Source: Derxia gummosa DSM 723
GTDB lineage: Bacteria; Pseudomonadota; Gammaproteobacteria; Burkholderiales; Burkholderiaceae_E
DNA length: 64,000 bases
Assembly (NCBI RefSeq): GCF_000482785.1
Contig: NZ_AXWS01000013.1
Coordinates: 539,708 to 603,707, forward strand
Direction of reading: 5' to 3'
Positions 16,630 through 26,586 of this stretch are shown piece after piece (position 1 is the stretch's first letter; every line of letters begins with the position of its first letter). Both the position numbers and the translations under genes were made by a program. The notes below the pieces were generated by a model, which saw only the letters and a program-made list of their open reading frames with translations, was not told the DNA's origin and ran no database searches.

Positions 16630-18051
16630 TCAGCCGGCGCGGCCCGCCAGCCGCCCGAGCGTGGCGATCGCGTCATGGGCGCGCTCGTCCCAGGCGTGGC
16701 CGCAGTTGATGCGCAGGCAATGCCCGAAGCCGCGCCCGGCCGAGAAGATCGGCCCCGGCGCGATGCTGATGCCGGCCGCGAGCGCGCGCCGGTGCAGCGC
16801 GAGCGCGTCGCCCCCTGCCGGCAGCTCGACCCAGGTGAAATAGCCGCCCTCGGGCCGCGTCGCGCGCGTGCCTTCGGGGAAGTGCGCCGCGATCGCGCGC
16901 AGCACGCTCGCCTGGCGGATGCGCAGCGTCTCGCGCAACCGGCGCAGATGGCGGTCATGGCCGCCGCGCTCCAGATAGGCCGCGAGCGCGATCTGCGCCG
17001 GCGCCGACGTGGCGATCGACAGCGACAGCTTCTGCCGCGCCACCGTCTTCCGGAACCGCCCCGGTATCGCCCAGCCGATGCGGTAGCCCGGCGCGAGGCT
17101 CTTCGAGAACGACGAGCAGTGCAGCACCAGCCCCTCGGCGTCGAAGGCCTTGGCCGGCGGCGGCCGGCGCTCGCCGAACCACAGCTCGCCGTACACGTCG
17201 TCCTCGATGAGCGGGATGCCGTGGCGCGCGAGCAGCGCCACGAGTTCGCGCTTGCGCGCCTCGGGCATCAGCGCGCCGAGCGGATTCTGGAAGCTCGGCA
17301 TGAGCCAGGCGGCGCGCGGCGCGTGGCGGCTGACAGCGCTTGCAAGCGCGTCGAGGTCGATGCCGTCGCGCGGATGGGTCGGCACCTCGATCGCGCGCAG
17401 GCCCAGGCGTTCGAGCGCCTGGAGCGCGCCGTAGAAGCAGGGCGACTCGACCAGCACCGCGTCGCCGGGCCGCGTGACGGCGGCGAGGCAGAGGTTGAGC
17501 GCCTCCAGCGCGCCATTGGTGATGACGATCTCGTCCGGATCGACCGCGATGCCGTCCGCGAGATAGCGCCGCGCGATCTGGCGCCGCAGCCGCGCGAGGC
17601 CGGGCGTGAGGTCATCGACGGTGGCGCGCGGGTCGAGCGATTGCGCGGCCGCCGCCATCTCCTGGCCGAGGCGCGCGAGCGGAAACAGCTCCGGCCCGGG
17701 GAAGGCCGAGCCGAAGGGCGCGACCGCGCGCGACATGCTGGCTTCGAGAATGTCGAAGACCATCGCGCTCACGTCCAGCTCGACCGCGTTGCCGTCGGGA
17801 GCGGAACTGGCGGCCGGCTCGGGCGGCGCGGCGGGCGCCGCCTCGGTCACGAACCAGCCCGAGCGCTCGCGAGCGCGCACGAGACCGCGTGCTTCGAGCA
17901 GGTAGTAGGCCTGGAACACGGTGGACGGGCTGACCGTATGGCTGGCGCAGGTCTGGCGCACCGAGGGCAGGCGGTCGCCGGGGCGCAGCACGCCGGCGGC
18001 GATGGCCTGTTCGATCTCGTCGGCGAGGGCGGCGTAGCGGGTGGACTTCAT
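16630..18051 (-). CDS. MocR/PdxR-type GntR regulator with aminotransferase domain
   Basis: This 473-residue protein has an N-terminal GntR winged helix (YAALADEIEQAIAAGVLRPGDRLPSVRQTCASHTVSPSTVFQAYYLLEARGLV) and a short linker. A fold-type I PLP domain follows, with SSFSKSLAPGYRIGW containing the PLP lysine and ITNGALEALNLCL. Length and order are normal for MocR. Such regulators use PLP, alone or with an amine, as the effector. The neighbour transcribed just upstream is lrgAB, on the same strand 170 bases away; a regulatory link is only possible. The start at 18051 gives MKSTRYAALADEI. Confidence 0.88.
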   Translation of the reverse strand: MKSTRYAALADEIEQAIAAGVLRPGDRLPSVRQTCASHTVSPSTVFQAYYLLEARGLVRARERSGWFVTEAAPAAPPEPAASSAPDGNAVELDVSAMVFDILEASMSRAVAPFGSAFPGPELFPLARLGQEMAAAAQSLDPRATVDDLTPGLARLRRQIARRYLADGIAVDPDEIVITNGALEALNLCLAAVTRPGDAVLVESPCFYGALQALERLGLRAIEVPTHPRDGIDLDALASAVSRHAPRAAWLMPSFQNPLGALMPEARKRELVALLARHGIPLIEDDVYGELWFGERRPPPAKAFDAEGLVLHCSSFSKSLAPGYRIGWAIPGRFRKTVARQKLSLSIATSAPAQIALAAYLERGGHDRHLRRLRETLRIRQASVLRAIAAHFPEGTRATRPEGGYFTWVELPAGGDALALHRRALAAGISIAPGPIFSAGRGFGHCLRINCGHAWDERAHDAIATLGRLAGRAG

Positions 18052-18157
18052 CGGAGCGGCGGCGGGCGGGCGGGGCGCGCGATGGTAGCGGGGATGCCGG
18101 TCTGCATGGCATCGCGGTGCGGTCGCGGGCCACCGGGGGCGCGCCTTCGCCGGCGCC

Positions 18158-18199
18158 TTCACCTTCACCTTCACCTTCACCGACGCCGACGCCGACGCC
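18158..18199. repeat. Two adjoining hexanucleotide tandem repeats
   Basis: TTCACC is repeated four times (18158-18181), followed directly by GACGCC three times (18182-18199). The array lies between the lrgB stop and the mocR start, about 105 bases upstream of the MocR ATG. Six-base units keep helical register changes small but could alter promoter spacing if copy number slips. Confidence 0.8.
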
Positions 18200-18220
18200 G
18201 TGCGCGGCCGCGCCGTCGCG

Positions 18221-18949
18221 TCAGCCGGCCAGCGGCGGCAGCAGCAAGGGCAGCAGCAGCGCGGTCGCGAGGCCGTTCAGGCCCATCGCCAGCGCGGCGG
18301 TCGCGCCCTCGACCGGGTCGATCCGCAACGCGCGCGCCGTGCCGACCGCATGCGCGGCCATGCCGGTGGCGAAGCCGCGCACCGCCGGGTCGCGCAGGCG
18401 CAGCGCGTCGAGCAGCGGCCGCGCGAGCAGCGCGCCCGCGATGCCGGTCAGCGCCACGGCCGCCGCCGCGACCGGCGCGATCCCGCCGCCGGCCTCGACC
18501 AGCGCCAGCGCGACCGGCATCGTCGCCGACTTCGGCGCGAGCGACTGCACGAGCGCCGCCGGCAGCCCGAGCGCGCGCGCGAGCAGCACCGCCGAGCCGA
18601 TGCCCGCGATCGCGCCGGCCGGCAGCGCCACCGCCAGCGCCGGCCCGAGCCGGCGGATGCGCGCGCGCTGCGCATGCAGCGGCACTGCGAGCGCCACCGT
18701 CGCCGGCCCCGCGAGCCAGCGCAGCAGCGCGGTGGCCTCGCGGTACTCGGCATGCGGCAGGCCGGCGAACTTGAGCCCGAGCGCCACCAGCGCCGAGCCG
18801 GTCAGCACCGGAATCAGCCAGGGCGAGAGTCCGCCGCGCCGCCACGCGGCCAGCGCGACCGCGTAGGCGAGCAGCGTCGCGCCGGTGCAGCCGGCCATGA
18901 GCGCGGCCCCGTGCGCCGAGGGGAGCGAGAGCGCCGCGGTCAGGTTCAT
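18221..18949 (-). CDS. lrgB: LrgB/CidB family membrane protein
   Basis: This 242-residue integral membrane protein has the LrgB pattern: LALVEAGGGIAPVAAAAVALTGIAGAL and, near the end, VRGFATGMAAHAVGTARAL, a highly conserved block (GxAxHxxGTARA). LrgB with LrgA forms the holin/antiholin-like pair. Some homologues move glycolate or pyruvate across the inner membrane. The start at 18949 overlaps the lrgA stop by four bases (ATGA). Length is normal (about 230-240). Confidence 0.9.
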   Translation of the reverse strand: MNLTAALSLPSAHGAALMAGCTGATLLAYAVALAAWRRGGLSPWLIPVLTGSALVALGLKFAGLPHAEYREATALLRWLAGPATVALAVPLHAQRARIRRLGPALAVALPAGAIAGIGSAVLLARALGLPAALVQSLAPKSATMPVALALVEAGGGIAPVAAAAVALTGIAGALLARPLLDALRLRDPAVRGFATGMAAHAVGTARALRIDPVEGATAALAMGLNGLATALLLPLLLPPLAG

Positions 18950-19305
18950 GCCCGGCCGCCGAACAGTCGCAGGCTCAGCGCCAGCACGAGCGCCGACACC
19001 GCCATCGTCACCGCCGCGCCCGCGACGCACACCACCACCAGCGCCAGCCCGTGGTCGCGCAGCAGCGGCGCCTGCGCCGCGATGCCGGCCACCGACGGGA
19101 TGAGGAACAGCATCAGATGGCGCAGCAGCGGGTCGGCCGCGCGCGCGAGCGGCGCGGGCACGCCGGCGCGCGGCAGCAGCAGGGCGGCGAGCAGGAAGGC
19201 GCCCGCGAGCGCGTCGGGCAAGGGCAGATGAAGGGCGCGCGCGGCAAGACCGCCGAGCCACTGGAAGCCGGCCAGCGCGGCCAGCCCGGTGAGGATCGGG
19301 AACAT
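18946..19305 (-). CDS. lrgA: LrgA/CidA family holin-like protein
   Basis: This 119-residue protein has four hydrophobic segments and the LrgA pattern (GFQWLGGLAARALHLPLPDALAGAFLLAALL, then LLRHLMLFLIPSVAGI). The family is usually 115-130 residues. It is the first gene of the lrgAB pair, and its stop codon overlaps the lrgB start. The 168 bases upstream separate it from the porin gene, which is on the same strand. Confidence 0.88.
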   Translation of the reverse strand: MFPILTGLAALAGFQWLGGLAARALHLPLPDALAGAFLLAALLLPRAGVPAPLARAADPLLRHLMLFLIPSVAGIAAQAPLLRDHGLALVVVCVAGAAVTMAVSALVLALSLRLFGGRA

Positions 19306-19473
19306 GAGGGAAGGCTGCCCGTCGCGGGGCAGCGGAAGCGGACGGGGGCGGGAGTCTGCGCCCGCGCGGCCGCGCGCGACAGGCGCAGCCGCGGCGCCAC
19401 CGACCGGAGCAGCCGCGCCGTCCGCTGCGGCTGCGCAACGGCAGCTGGTGGGTGGCGGCTGACCGCGCCAGCC

Positions 19474-20595
19474 TCAGAAGGTGTGACGCATCCCCACGAA
19501 GCTGCCGAGCTGGTTGGTGCCGGCCGTCGGCGTCGTGCCGCCGCCACCCGAGCTGACCGTGTATTGCGCGCCCTTGCCGTTGTCGAGCCAGCCGAGCTGC
19601 GCATACACCGCCGTGCGCTTGCTGAAGGAGTAAACCCCGCGCCCCACGAGCATCGACGCGCTGCGCTGCTGGTCGCTGTTGACGATGCGGATCGCCTCGC
19701 CGTCGAAGGTCCAGGCGGCAGTGACCGGCACCGACGCGCCGAGGAAGAGCATGTCGCTCTTCACGTCGGTGGTGGCCGTGTCCACGCGCCGGCCGATCCA
19801 GCCGCCCGCGACCTTCACGCCCGCGAGCTTCGCCCAGCCCGTCACGGCCTGGCGCCGGTCCTTGTCCGAGCTGTTGGGCATCGCGATCGCCGCCGCGCCG
19901 TTGTAGAAGCTCGCGCCAAGCGTGCCGCCGCCGCGCTGCTCGTCGATCGCATAGCCGAGGCCCCAGTCGGCGGTGTCGTACTGGACCATCGCCGAGACCT
20001 GACGGCAGGCGACCGGCCCGGCGTTGCCTTCGCCGGCGCAGGAGGTCGCGCCGTTGCCGACGGTGTCGCGGCCGGTGGAGTAGGTCGCGCCGAAGCCGAG
20101 GCCGCCGAGCTTGTGGCGGTAGGCAAGGGTGTTGTCGGACCGCGCGGCGGGCAGATAGCTGTCGAGCGAGCCGAGGCCGTAGAGGTTGGGGCCGAGGATG
20201 TCGCCCGTGATGAGCGGGTAGTTGAGCATCGTGTACTGGCGGCCGAGCGTGAGCGTGCCGAGGCTCGCGGAGCTGAGTCCGACAAAGGCTTGCCGCCCCC
20301 ACATGCGCCCGCCCTGGCCGGCGGCGCCGGTGTCGGCGTTGAAGCCGTTCTCGATCACGAACAGCGCCTTCGCGCCGTTGCCGAGGTCTTCCTCGCCGCG
20401 CACGCCGACGCGCGAGGCTTGCGTGCCGGTGATCGACGGCACGCGCACGAGGGCCGAGCCGTCGCCGCGCGCATGGCTCACGCGCTCGACGCCGGTGTCG
20501 ATGGAGCCGTAGAGCGTGACCTGCTGGGCGCCTGCCGTGCCGGCGAGGCTGGCGAGCGCGGCGGCAAGCAGCGCGGTGCGTTGGGGGTTGTTCAT
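19474..20595 (-). CDS. Gram-negative porin (Porin_4 / OmpC-like, Burkholderiales type)
   Basis: This 373-residue outer-membrane protein has a signal peptide ending AGA and then QQVTLYGSIDTGVERVSH, the characteristic start of Burkholderiales porins. Next comes SRVGVRGEEDLGNGAKALFVIENGFNADTG, and it ends GSFVGMRHTF with the terminal Phe needed for Bam-dependent insertion. The ATG at 20595 has AGAGGAGAA upstream. It is on the same strand as the liv/mhp genes and directly downstream of livF (214-base gap). It plausibly serves as the outer-membrane entry for aromatic acids used by the mhp pathway. Confidence 0.92.
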   Translation of the reverse strand: MNNPQRTALLAAALASLAGTAGAQQVTLYGSIDTGVERVSHARGDGSALVRVPSITGTQASRVGVRGEEDLGNGAKALFVIENGFNADTGAAGQGGRMWGRQAFVGLSSASLGTLTLGRQYTMLNYPLITGDILGPNLYGLGSLDSYLPAARSDNTLAYRHKLGGLGFGATYSTGRDTVGNGATSCAGEGNAGPVACRQVSAMVQYDTADWGLGYAIDEQRGGGTLGASFYNGAAAIAMPNSSDKDRRQAVTGWAKLAGVKVAGGWIGRRVDTATTDVKSDMLFLGASVPVTAAWTFDGEAIRIVNSDQQRSASMLVGRGVYSFSKRTAVYAQLGWLDNGKGAQYTVSSGGGGTTPTAGTNQLGSFVGMRHTF

Positions 20596-20782
20596 GCTTC
20601 TCCTCTTTGTGGTTGGGTGGCGCGCGGGTCTCGTGCCCGGTTGCCGTGGTGGCGGCCGACCGCGCCGCGCCCGCGTGCCGACGCGGGCACGGTTGCGGGC
20701 CGGGCCGGATGCGATGCCGCCGTGGCGGCCGGATGGAGGGAGAGCGAGCGGGCGAAGCGCCCCGCCGATGGCGGGGCCGCGC

Positions 20783-20796
20783 TGCAAGGGCTTGCA
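20783..20796. repeat. Copy of recurrent near-palindrome TGCAAGCGCTTGCA
   Basis: TGCAAGGGCTTGCA (13/14 match), flanked by a C/G pair that extends the dyad to 16 bases. It lies 13 bases past the livF stop, in the livF-porin gap. It is one of at least 16 copies in the window. Confidence 0.6.
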
Positions 20797-20809
20797 GCCG
20801 CCGCCGAGG

Positions 20810-21547
20810 TCAGGCGGCCAGCATGTCCTGATGCCGCCCCGACAGCCCGAGATAGGACTCGATCACGCGCGGGTCGCTGGCCAGCTCGGCGGCCGGCCCT
20901 TCGAGGCCGACGCGCCCGTTCTCCAGCACATAGGCGTGGTCGGCCACCTGGAGCGCGGCGCGGGCGTTCTGCTCCACGAGCAGCACCGACACGCCGAGCG
21001 AACGCAGCTTCACGATGATGCGGAAGATGTCGCGCACGATCAGCGGCGCGAGGCCGAGGCTCGGCTCGTCGAGCATGAGCAGCTTGGGCCGGCCCATGAG
21101 CGCGCGCCCCACCGCGAGCATCTGCCGTTCGCCGCCCGACAGCGTGCCCGCCGCCTGGGCGCGCCGTTCCAGCAGGCGCGGGAACAGCGCGTACACCTCG
21201 TCGAGCGTCGCCTTCGCCTCGGCCCGGCCGCGCCGGTAGGCGCCGAGGCTCAGGTTGTCCTCGATGCTCATCTCGCCGAACAGGTCGCGCGATTCGGGCA
21301 CGAGGGCCAGCCCTTGCGCGACGAGCTGCTCGACCTGTCCGCGCCGCACCGGCCGGCCGTCGAAGCGGATCTCGCCGCGCGCCGGCAGCAGGCCCATGAG
21401 CGCGGCGAGCGTGGTCGTCTTGCCCGCGCCGTTGGGGCCGATGACCGTGACGATGCTGCCCTCGGGCACGGCGAGGTTCACGTCCTGCACCGCCTCGACC
21501 TTGCCGTAGGCCACGCACAGGCCGCGCACTTCAAGGATGTTGCCCAT
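20810..21547 (-). CDS. livF: Liv-type ABC transporter ATPase LivF
   Basis: This 245-residue ATPase has Walker [10 protein letters not shown], signature LSGGERQML and Walker [14 protein letters not shown], the LivF form. The C-terminal [12 protein letters not shown] is typical of the subfamily. It is the second ATPase of a HAAT-family importer. Its ATG shares one base with the stop of the livM-livG fusion. It is the last transporter gene of the mhp-associated cluster, which points to uptake of a hydroxyphenylpropanoid rather than branched-chain amino acids. Confidence 0.92.
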   Translation of the reverse strand: MGNILEVRGLCVAYGKVEAVQDVNLAVPEGSIVTVIGPNGAGKTTTLAALMGLLPARGEIRFDGRPVRRGQVEQLVAQGLALVPESRDLFGEMSIEDNLSLGAYRRGRAEAKATLDEVYALFPRLLERRAQAAGTLSGGERQMLAVGRALMGRPKLLMLDEPSLGLAPLIVRDIFRIIVKLRSLGVSVLLVEQNARAALQVADHAYVLENGRVGLEGPAAELASDPRVIESYLGLSGRHQDMLAA

Positions 21548-23385
21548 CACGCCACCCCGCCCAGATAGGCCTCGAGCACCTTCGGGTCCTGCTGCACGTC
21601 CTGCGGCAGACCCTCGGCGATCTTGCGGCCGAACTCCATCACCACCACGCGATCGGCGAGGCCCATCACGAAGTCCATGTCGTGCTCGACGATGAGCACC
21701 GCCATCCCCTCGGCGCGCAGCCGGCGCAGCAGTTCGCCGAGCGCGGCCTTCTCCTGATGGCGCAGGCCGGCCGCCGGCTCGTCGAGCAGCAGCAGGCAGG
21801 GGTCGCTGCACAGCGCGCGGGCGATCTCCATCACGCGCTGCTGGCCGAGCGAGAGCGAGCCGGCCGGCGCGTGCATGCGCTCTTCCAGCCCGACGCGCCG
21901 GATCTGGCGCGCGGCCTCGGCGATGAGCCGGGCCTCGTCGGCGCGGTCGAGCCGCCAGGCGCAGGCGAACACGCCGCGACTGCCGCGCAGATGGGCGCCG
22001 ATCGCGACGTTCTCCAGCACGCTCATCGCCGGCAGCATGCGCACATGCTGGAAGCTGCGGCTCATGCCGAGCGCCGCGATGGCGCGCGCGCCGAGCCCGT
22101 CCACGCGCCGGCCCCGGAAGCGGATCTCGCCCGAGGTCGGCGCGTCCACGCCCGAGATCTGGTTGAACATCGTGCTCTTGCCGGCGCCGTTGGGGCCGAT
22201 GAGCGCGACGATCTCGCCGGCCTTCACCTGGAGGTCCATCGCGTTGTTGGCGACCAGCCCGCCGAAGCGGCGCGTGACTTCGCGCGCATCCACGAGCAGC
22301 TCGCCGGCCGCCGGCATCGCGCGGCGCGGCAGCGGCTCGGCGTGGTCGTCGATCGCCCGCGCGCGGCGGCGCGACGGCAGCAGCCGCGCCACCCACGGCG
22401 CGAGGCCGTCGCGCGCGCGCTGGAGCACGACCACCATCGCGAGGCCGAACACGATGGTCTCGAAGTTGCCGGCCGTGCCGAGCAGGCGCGGCAGCCAGTC
22501 CTGCAAGCCCTGGCGCGCGGCGGTGATGACGCCCGCGCCGACCAGCGCGCCCCAGACCTGGCCCGCGCCGCCGAGCACCGCCATGAACAGGTAGTCGATG
22601 CCGGCCTGCATGCCGAAGGGCGTCGGGTTCACGAAGCGCTGGAGATGGGCATAGAGCCAGCCCGCCGCGCTGGCCTGCAAGGCAGCGATCACGAAGATCA
22701 CCATGCGCGCCCGCGAGGTATCGACGCCCATCGCCTCGGCCATCACCCGACCGCCCTTGAGCGCGCGGATCGCCCGGCCTTCGCGCGAATCGAGCAGGTT
22801 GTGCGTCGTGAACATGCCCGCCGCGAGAAAGGCCGCGATCAGGTAGCTGAAGCTGCGGCCGTCGTCGAGCGCGCGACCCGCGAGCGTGACCGCCGGGATG
22901 TCGGTGATGCCGGTATGCCCGCCCAGCCCTTCGACGCTGCCGAACAGGTAGTAGAGGCTGATGCCCCAGGCGATCGTGCCGAGCGGCAGGTAATGGCCCG
23001 ACAGCCGCAGCGTGAGCGAGCCCAGCAGCAGCGCGATCGCGAGCGTCAGCAGCAGCCCGGCGGCGAGGCCGATCCACGGCGATGCCGGCAGCCCGAGCTG
23101 CGCGAGCCAGGGCCCGGTCGTGAGCAGCGCCGTCGTGTAGGCGCCGAGCCCGACGAAGGCCGCCTGGCCGAAGGACGTGAGCCCGCCCACGCCCGTGAGC
23201 AGCATGAGGCCGAGCGCCACCAGGCTGTAGATGCCGACGTAGTTGACGAGCGTGACGTAGAAGTCGGGCAGCAGTTGCGGCGCGGCGGCGAGGGCCGCGA
23301 CCGCGAGCGCGCCGACCACGAGCGGCAGCGGCGTGGACGCGCCGACGCCGGCGGCGCGCGGGGCGATCGAGGGCAGGCTGCTCAT
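21547..23385 (-). CDS. livMG: Fused ABC permease-ATPase (LivM-LivG)
   Basis: This 612-residue protein joins two usually separate subunits. Residues about 1-345 form a LivM permease ([71 protein letters not shown]). Residues about 370-612 form a LivG ATPase (Walker [30 protein letters not shown], signature [26 protein letters not shown]). LivM-LivG fusions are known in the HAAT family. The start at 23385 overlaps the livH stop by four bases. Confidence 0.9.
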   Translation of the reverse strand: MSSLPSIAPRAAGVGASTPLPLVVGALAVAALAAAPQLLPDFYVTLVNYVGIYSLVALGLMLLTGVGGLTSFGQAAFVGLGAYTTALLTTGPWLAQLGLPASPWIGLAAGLLLTLAIALLLGSLTLRLSGHYLPLGTIAWGISLYYLFGSVEGLGGHTGITDIPAVTLAGRALDDGRSFSYLIAAFLAAGMFTTHNLLDSREGRAIRALKGGRVMAEAMGVDTSRARMVIFVIAALQASAAGWLYAHLQRFVNPTPFGMQAGIDYLFMAVLGGAGQVWGALVGAGVITAARQGLQDWLPRLLGTAGNFETIVFGLAMVVVLQRARDGLAPWVARLLPSRRRARAIDDHAEPLPRRAMPAAGELLVDAREVTRRFGGLVANNAMDLQVKAGEIVALIGPNGAGKSTMFNQISGVDAPTSGEIRFRGRRVDGLGARAIAALGMSRSFQHVRMLPAMSVLENVAIGAHLRGSRGVFACAWRLDRADEARLIAEAARQIRRVGLEERMHAPAGSLSLGQQRVMEIARALCSDPCLLLLDEPAAGLRHQEKAALGELLRRLRAEGMAVLIVEHDMDFVMGLADRVVVMEFGRKIAEGLPQDVQQDPKVLEAYLGGVA

Positions 23386-24413
23386 GCGTCCTCCTCGATG
23401 TGATGCGATTGCAGCGAGCGCCAGACCAGCACCGGGATGATCAGCGTGAACACGATGACGTCCTTGAACGCGCTGGCCCAGAACGACGAGAACGACTCCA
23501 GCAGCCCGACGAACACCGCCGCGAGCGCCGCCGCCGGATAGCTCGCCAGCCCGCCGACGATCGCCGCGACGAAGCCCTTGAGGCTGATGAGAAAGCCGCT
23601 GTCGTAGTAGACGGTCGTCACGGGCGCCACCAGCACGCCCGACAGCGCGCCGATCGCGCCCGCGAGGCCGAAGGCAAGTCGCCCGGTCGCCACCGGCGAG
23701 ATGCCGACGAGCCGCGCGCCGCGCCGGTTGAGCGCCGACGCGCGCAGCGCCCGGCCCGCGAGCGTGCGGCTGAAGAACAGCCACAGCCCGACGATGAGCG
23801 CGAGCGAGCTGCCCATCACCGCGAGCGACTGGCCGGTGAAGTCGAGCGGGCCGAGCGTGAAGCTCGCGTCCGACAGCGCCGGCGTGCGCGCGCCCTCGGG
23901 ACCGAAGAACAGCAGGCCGAGGCCCAGCATCGCCACATGCACCGCGACCGCGACGATGAGCAGCGTGAGCACCGTCGCATCGGCGATCGGCTGGAAGGCG
24001 AGGCGATAGACCATCGGCGCGAGCGGCACGACGGTCGCCAGCGCGAGCGCCACCTGCGCGCCGAGCGGCAGGCCGGCGAGCGGCAGCGCCTTGAGCGCCG
24101 CGACGAGCGCGAGCGGATAGCCGAGCTGCCAGCCGAGCGCGCGCAGCAGCCGCGCCGGCTCGGCGCGCAGCGCCACCGCGTCGAGCGCCGACGCCGCCGC
24201 GCCGCAGGCGAGCAGCACCCAGGCCGTGCCCGGGAACTGCCCGGCCTGCAGCGCCGCGAGCGTGAGCGCGCCCCAGGCGACGAACTCGCCCTCGGGAATG
24301 AAGATGACGCGGGTGACCGCGAACACGAGTACGAGGGCCAGCGCGAGCAGCGCGTACACCGCGCCGTTCGCGAGCCCGTCCTGCCCGAGCAGGAGGGCGA
24401 TGGGCAAGTCCAT
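23382..24413 (-). CDS. livH: ABC transporter permease LivH
   Basis: This 343-residue inner-membrane permease shows the family landmarks [68 protein letters not shown] and [28 protein letters not shown]. The last contains the EAA-like loop. It partners the LivM half of the fusion downstream and overlaps it by ATGA. It follows mhpE after 69 bases and so continues the catabolic operon. Confidence 0.92.
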   Translation of the reverse strand: MDLPIALLLGQDGLANGAVYALLALALVLVFAVTRVIFIPEGEFVAWGALTLAALQAGQFPGTAWVLLACGAAASALDAVALRAEPARLLRALGWQLGYPLALVAALKALPLAGLPLGAQVALALATVVPLAPMVYRLAFQPIADATVLTLLIVAVAVHVAMLGLGLLFFGPEGARTPALSDASFTLGPLDFTGQSLAVMGSSLALIVGLWLFFSRTLAGRALRASALNRRGARLVGISPVATGRLAFGLAGAIGALSGVLVAPVTTVYYDSGFLISLKGFVAAIVGGLASYPAAALAAVFVGLLESFSSFWASAFKDVIVFTLIIPVLVWRSLQSHHIEEDA

Positions 24414-24482
24414 GGATGTCTCCTCCGGGCCCGTCGCGCCGACGGGCCGGCTGTGGTTGTTGTGCGGGGGAGGGCGGCCGGG

Positions 24483-25562
24483 TCAGGCCGCGACGCGGGG
24501 CGGAGAGGCGGCAGTGACAGCGTTTGCAGCGCCAATGCCGGCCGCGCGTTCGCGCGCCAGCGTCATCGCGGTGTCCTCGATCATGTCTTCCTGGCCGCCG
24601 ACCATGCCCTTGCGGCCCAGCTCGACGAGGATGTCGCGCGCCTTGACGCCGTACTTCTGCTCCGCCCGCTTGGCGAACAGCAGGAAGCTCGAATACACGC
24701 CCGCGTAGCCCAGGGTGAGCGAGTCGCGGTCGATGCGGATCGGGTGGTCCATGATCGGCACGACGAGGTCCTCGGCCACGTCGCTGATCGCGGCCACGTC
24801 CACGCCGGTGTCGATGCCCATGCGCGAGCACACGGCGATCAGCACTTCCATCGGCGTGTTGCCGGCGCCCGCCCCGAGGCCGGCGGCCGCCGCGTCGATG
24901 CGCCGCGCGCCGGCCTCGATCGCGGCGATCGAGTTGGCCACGCCCATCGCGAGGTTGTGATGGCCGTGAAAGCCGAGTTCGGTCTGCGGGTTCAGCGCGG
25001 CGCGCACGGCGCCGAGCTTTTCGCGCACGTCGTCGGGCAGCATGTGGCCGGCCGAGTCGGTCACGTACACGCAGTTCGCGCCGTAGCTCTCCATCAGCCG
25101 GGCCTGCTCGACGAGCTTCGCGGCCGGGGCCATGTGGCTCATCATCAGGAAGCCCACGGTGTCCATGCCCAGCCTGCGCGCCATGCCGATGTGCTGCTCG
25201 CTCACGTCGGCCTCGGTGCAATGCGTGGCGACGCGGATCGTGTGCACGCCGAGGTCGTGCGCCATCTTCAGATGCTCGACCGTGCCGATGCCCGGCAGCA
25301 GCAGCGCCGACACCTTGGCCTGCTTCATGAGCGGGATCACGGCGCCGAGATATTCGGCATCGGTGTGGCGCGGAAAGCCGTAGTTGACCGAGCTGCCGCC
25401 GAGGCCGTCGCCGTGCGTGACCTCGATGAGCGGCACGCCGGCCGCGTCGAGGCCGCAGGCGATGCTCTGCATCTGTTCGAGCGTCATCAGGTGGCGCTTG
25501 GGGTGCATGCCGTCGCGCAGCGTCATGTCATGCACGCGGATCTTCGTTCCTGCGAGGTTCAT
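24483..25562 (-). CDS. mhpE: 4-hydroxy-2-oxovalerate aldolase
   Basis: This 359-residue DmpG/MhpE aldolase splits 4-hydroxy-2-oxovalerate to pyruvate and acetaldehyde. Motifs are [15 protein letters not shown] (catalytic Arg-Asp), [15 protein letters not shown] (metal His pair) and [15 protein letters not shown]. The partner dehydrogenase MhpF is encoded 11 bases upstream, so acetaldehyde can be channelled. The last 20 or so residues ([11 protein letters not shown]) are beyond the family core and contain a copy of the recurrent TGCA palindrome (24515-24528). Confidence 0.95.
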   Translation of the reverse strand: MNLAGTKIRVHDMTLRDGMHPKRHLMTLEQMQSIACGLDAAGVPLIEVTHGDGLGGSSVNYGFPRHTDAEYLGAVIPLMKQAKVSALLLPGIGTVEHLKMAHDLGVHTIRVATHCTEADVSEQHIGMARRLGMDTVGFLMMSHMAPAAKLVEQARLMESYGANCVYVTDSAGHMLPDDVREKLGAVRAALNPQTELGFHGHHNLAMGVANSIAAIEAGARRIDAAAAGLGAGAGNTPMEVLIAVCSRMGIDTGVDVAAISDVAEDLVVPIMDHPIRIDRDSLTLGYAGVYSSFLLFAKRAEQKYGVKARDILVELGRKGMVGGQEDMIEDTAMTLARERAAGIGAANAVTAASPPRVAA

Positions 25563-25573
25563 CGCGGGCTCCT

Positions 25574-26563
25574 TCAGGCGGCGAGGGGGGAGGCGGGGCT
25601 GACAGCGCTTGCAGCGCCCGGGGCGGTGGCCGTGGCCGTAGAGGCGGCGAGTTCGGCCGCGCGCGCCTTCGGATCGAAGCGCCCGGCGAGGATTTCCTCG
25701 GCGAACATCTCCGCCGTGCGCGCGGCGGCGGCGGTCATGATGTCGAGGTTGCCGGCGTACTTCGGCAGGTAGTCGCCGAGGCCTTCGACCTCCATGAACA
25801 TCGACACGCGGTTGCCGTCGAAGACCGGGCCGTTCACGAGCCGGTAGCCCGGCACGTAGCGGCGCACTTCCTCGATCATCGCGAGCACCGACGCGGTGAT
25901 CGCCTCGCGGTCGGGCTCGGCCGCGGTCAGGCAATGCACGGTGTCGCGCATGATCAGCGGCGGATCGGCCGGGTTGATGATGATGATGGCCTTGCCCGTC
26001 GCGGCGCCGCCTACGCGCTCGACCGCGCCCGCCGTGGTGCGGGTGAACTCGTCGATGTTCTTGCGCGTGCCGGGGCCGACCGAGCGGCTCGACACCGTGG
26101 CGACGATCTCGCCGTAATCCACCGTCTGCACGCGGCTCACGGCCGCGACCATCGGGATCGTGGCCTGGCCGCCGCAGGTCACCATGTTGACGTTCATCTC
26201 GCCGCTGCCGACGTGGTCGCGCAGGTTCACGGGCGGCACGCAGAAGGGGCCGATCGCGGCGGGCGTGAGGTCGATCATGAGCACGCCGAGCGCGTTGAGC
26301 TTGCGCGAGTTCTCGGCATGCACATAGGCGCTCGTGGCGTCGAAGGCGATCTGGATTCCGTCTTCGGCCACATGCGGCAGCAGGCCGTCCACGCCGTCGG
26401 CGGTGGTCTTGAGGCCCAGCTCGCGGGCGCGCGCGAGGCCTTCGGATTGCGGGTCGATGCCGACCATCCAGACCGGCTCCAGCACCGGGCTGCGACGCAG
26501 CTTGTAGAGCAGGTCGGTCCCGATGTTGCCGGGGCCGATGAGCGCGCACTTGATCTTCTTCAT
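25574..26563 (-). CDS. mhpF: Acetaldehyde dehydrogenase (acylating)
   Basis: This protein of about 329 residues converts acetaldehyde, CoA and NAD+ to acetyl-CoA. The Rossmann motif is [14 protein letters not shown], and the nucleophile Cys is in [17 protein letters not shown]. The family start is [10 protein letters not shown] (26563). An in-frame ATG at 26590 overlaps the mhpD stop as ATGA and would add nine residues, so the upstream start is also possible. The C-terminal tail (SAVSPAS) again overlaps a TGACAGCGCTTGCA copy (25600-25613). Confidence 0.93.
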   Translation of the reverse strand: MKKIKCALIGPGNIGTDLLYKLRRSPVLEPVWMVGIDPQSEGLARARELGLKTTADGVDGLLPHVAEDGIQIAFDATSAYVHAENSRKLNALGVLMIDLTPAAIGPFCVPPVNLRDHVGSGEMNVNMVTCGGQATIPMVAAVSRVQTVDYGEIVATVSSRSVGPGTRKNIDEFTRTTAGAVERVGGAATGKAIIIINPADPPLIMRDTVHCLTAAEPDREAITASVLAMIEEVRRYVPGYRLVNGPVFDGNRVSMFMEVEGLGDYLPKYAGNLDIMTAAAARTAEMFAEEILAGRFDPKARAAELAASTATATAPGAASAVSPASPLAA

Positions 26564-26586
26564 GGGGGTTTCGCCTTCGGTGAGGG

